Assembly (NCBI RefSeq): GCF_009905375.1
Contig: NW_027419138.1
Span: forward strand, 1 to 64,000
DNA: 64,000 nt
DNA from: Apium graveolens
Taxonomy: Eukaryota > Streptophyta > Magnoliopsida > Apiales > Apiaceae
Reading direction: 5' to 3'
The stretch's first letter is position 1, and each line of letters opens with the position of its first letter. Under the pieces are notes generated by a model. It was not told the DNA's origin, ran no database searches, and saw only the letters and a program-made list of their open reading frames with translations. The position numbers were made by a program, and so were the translations under genes. Positions 62,763 to 64,000 of this stretch are shown one piece after another.

Positions 62763-63476
62763 GCACTGGTTAATTCAACCAGAAATAGTCGAATTTAGTA
62801 CGGGTCAATTCCACCAGAAGCGGTCGAATTTAGTAACGCCCTAAAAGCAGTCGAATTTATATTTATGCTACTAGTTATAGTTGTATTTATTTACATTCAA
62901 CCGCAGCTGGTCGAATATAGTAAGATTTAATTCCACCAGACACGGTTGAATTTAGTATGTCAATAAATGCTTCCCACTATAGTCGAATTTAGGAATATTC
63001 AACCGCCTACGGTCGAATTTATCTCCGTTCTACCAAGGTCAGTTGAATTTATATAAATTCAACTACCTTAGGTCGAAAATATAATATTCAACCGCCTACG
63101 GTCGAATTTATCTCTGTTCCACCAAGGTCAGTTGAATTTATATTATTTCGACTGTTGTTGGTCGAAAATAGCAGAAATTATTCAAATTTTTTTTAGAGGG
63201 AAATTCCCTGCCCACTGAAAATTTTAAATTAAAGGGAGGCAATTTTTCCCGCCGATCCCACTTATTAAATTCGACCAAATTCAGTCGTGCTAAATTCGAC
63301 CGAAAAGAGAAGTTAGTCGAAAATAACCGTAAATTCGATCGGGTTATTTCGACTGCCGCTAAATTTGACCAAATGTTGGTCGAATTTAGCCGCACCTACT
63401 AAATTCGACCGAATATAGTAGAATTTACGTGCAATCAAATTTAATTGGTTGAAAATACCCTAATTCTCTTGTACTG
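62763..63476. repeat. CACTA subterminal repeat array (C3)
   Basis: Equivalent to 19603-20315. Many inverted GGTCGAATTTA/TAAATTCGACC pairs. Confidence 0.75.
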
Positions 63477-64000
63477 ATATTTTGAAGACTACACGTATAT
63501 CATTATAGATTTTTGTATTCTGTGGACAATCACAAGAAAGTTTATGTGATTTAACAACAATGCCATCATAAAATCTTACATAAGTTATCACTATTTCCCT
63601 ATATATATGACCATTAAAAAACATGGCCACACTTTAATACTCAGATATATTTATTTGATTTTCTAATTAGTAAAATATATGTTATATTAATTATGTGTTA
63701 AGTTTTATAAAAAAGCTAATAGAAGAAATAATGAAAGGCTTTATCAGGGTAATCTTTAAAGTAAATAATAGCAAATTGGCAATGACTACTAAAATCTAGC
63801 TCGTAAAGAAGCCAAAGAAGCTTGACAAGTAAATAGTTATAATATCATTGATTGATCAAACCTTAATATAGCTCGTAAAAAAGCTAAAGAAGCTTGACAA
63901 GTAAATATTTATAATATCATTAATTGATCGGCCTTCAAAATGTTAGAGATCATCCATTTATTCAAGGCATGTGTCTACACCTTCTGTAAAAAATTTGGCA
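63477..64000. repeat. Start of macro-repeat unit D
   Basis: The first 524 bp after the CACTA terminus match 1898-2425, 20316-20843 and 44616-45143, including the 72-bp tandem duplication. The array therefore continues past the right edge. Confidence 0.95.

Larger units (their letters stand above)
44616..63476. repeat. Tandem macro-repeat unit C (18.9 kb)
   Basis: Third complete unit. It shares the CACTA-end fragment with unit B, lacks the copia insertion, and has private deletions: about 410 bp inside the gypsy-like LTR at about 48095 and 109 bp upstream of the P450 fragment at about 57290. Confidence 0.95.
58510..63476 (-). mobile_element. CACTA (En/Spm) element, copy C3
   Basis: Same layout as C1 and C2. 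The right terminus at 63476 reads TACTG on the plus strand instead of TAGTG, so the outermost CACTA motif itself is mutated here. Confidence 0.8.

Overview
This is AT-rich nuclear DNA from a flowering plant, probably a eudicot. It carries a CACTA (En/Spm) transposon with a tnp2-type transposase, a Ty1/copia retrotransposon primed by initiator tRNA-Met, decayed copies of an ARIADNE-type RBR ubiquitin ligase, and exons of a CYP714-like cytochrome P450. I see no intact conserved host gene. Nearly every long open frame is transposon coding sequence, a decayed gene fragment, or an antisense shadow.

The window is dominated by a large tandem array. A unit of about 18.4 kb is present in just over three copies, head to tail. 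Taking the right CACTA terminus as the boundary, the units are 1-1897 (tail of an earlier unit), 1898-20315 (unit A), 20316-44615 (unit B), 44616-63476 (unit C) and 63477-64000 (start of unit D). Unit B is longer because a 4.94-kb copia element inserted into it (29928-34868). Units B and C also carry a roughly 0.7-kb CACTA-end fragment between 240-bp direct repeats, which unit A lacks.

Each unit reads left to right as follows. (1) An AT-rich left module carries a copia-type solo LTR. (2) A roughly 1.9-kb Ty3/gypsy-like LTR remnant follows. (3) A segment holds a cysteine-rich-peptide-like fragment and a minus-strand ARIADNE fragment. (4) A second copy of the whole module follows, with a different solo LTR, a tRNA-Pro pseudogene and another ARIADNE fragment. 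(5) A two-exon CYP714-like fragment lies on the plus strand, opposed by a plausible minus-strand first exon that could splice in frame into the neighbouring ARIADNE-derived exon. (6) A minus-strand CACTA element of about 5 kb closes the unit. So a duplication of about 5 kb is nested within the 18-kb tandem repeat.

Order of events that I infer: the ARIADNE fragment acquired its zinc-finger stop, then the module duplicated. The CACTA transposase acquired several nonsense codons before the 18-kb unit was amplified, because all copies share them. The CACTA-end fragment is shared by units B and C only. The copia element arrived last, in unit B alone. Conflicting patterns of shared indels suggest unequal crossing-over or gene conversion between units. 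The most interesting candidates are the array itself, the exon-shuffled minus-strand gene model repeated in three units, and the mosaic history of the copies.
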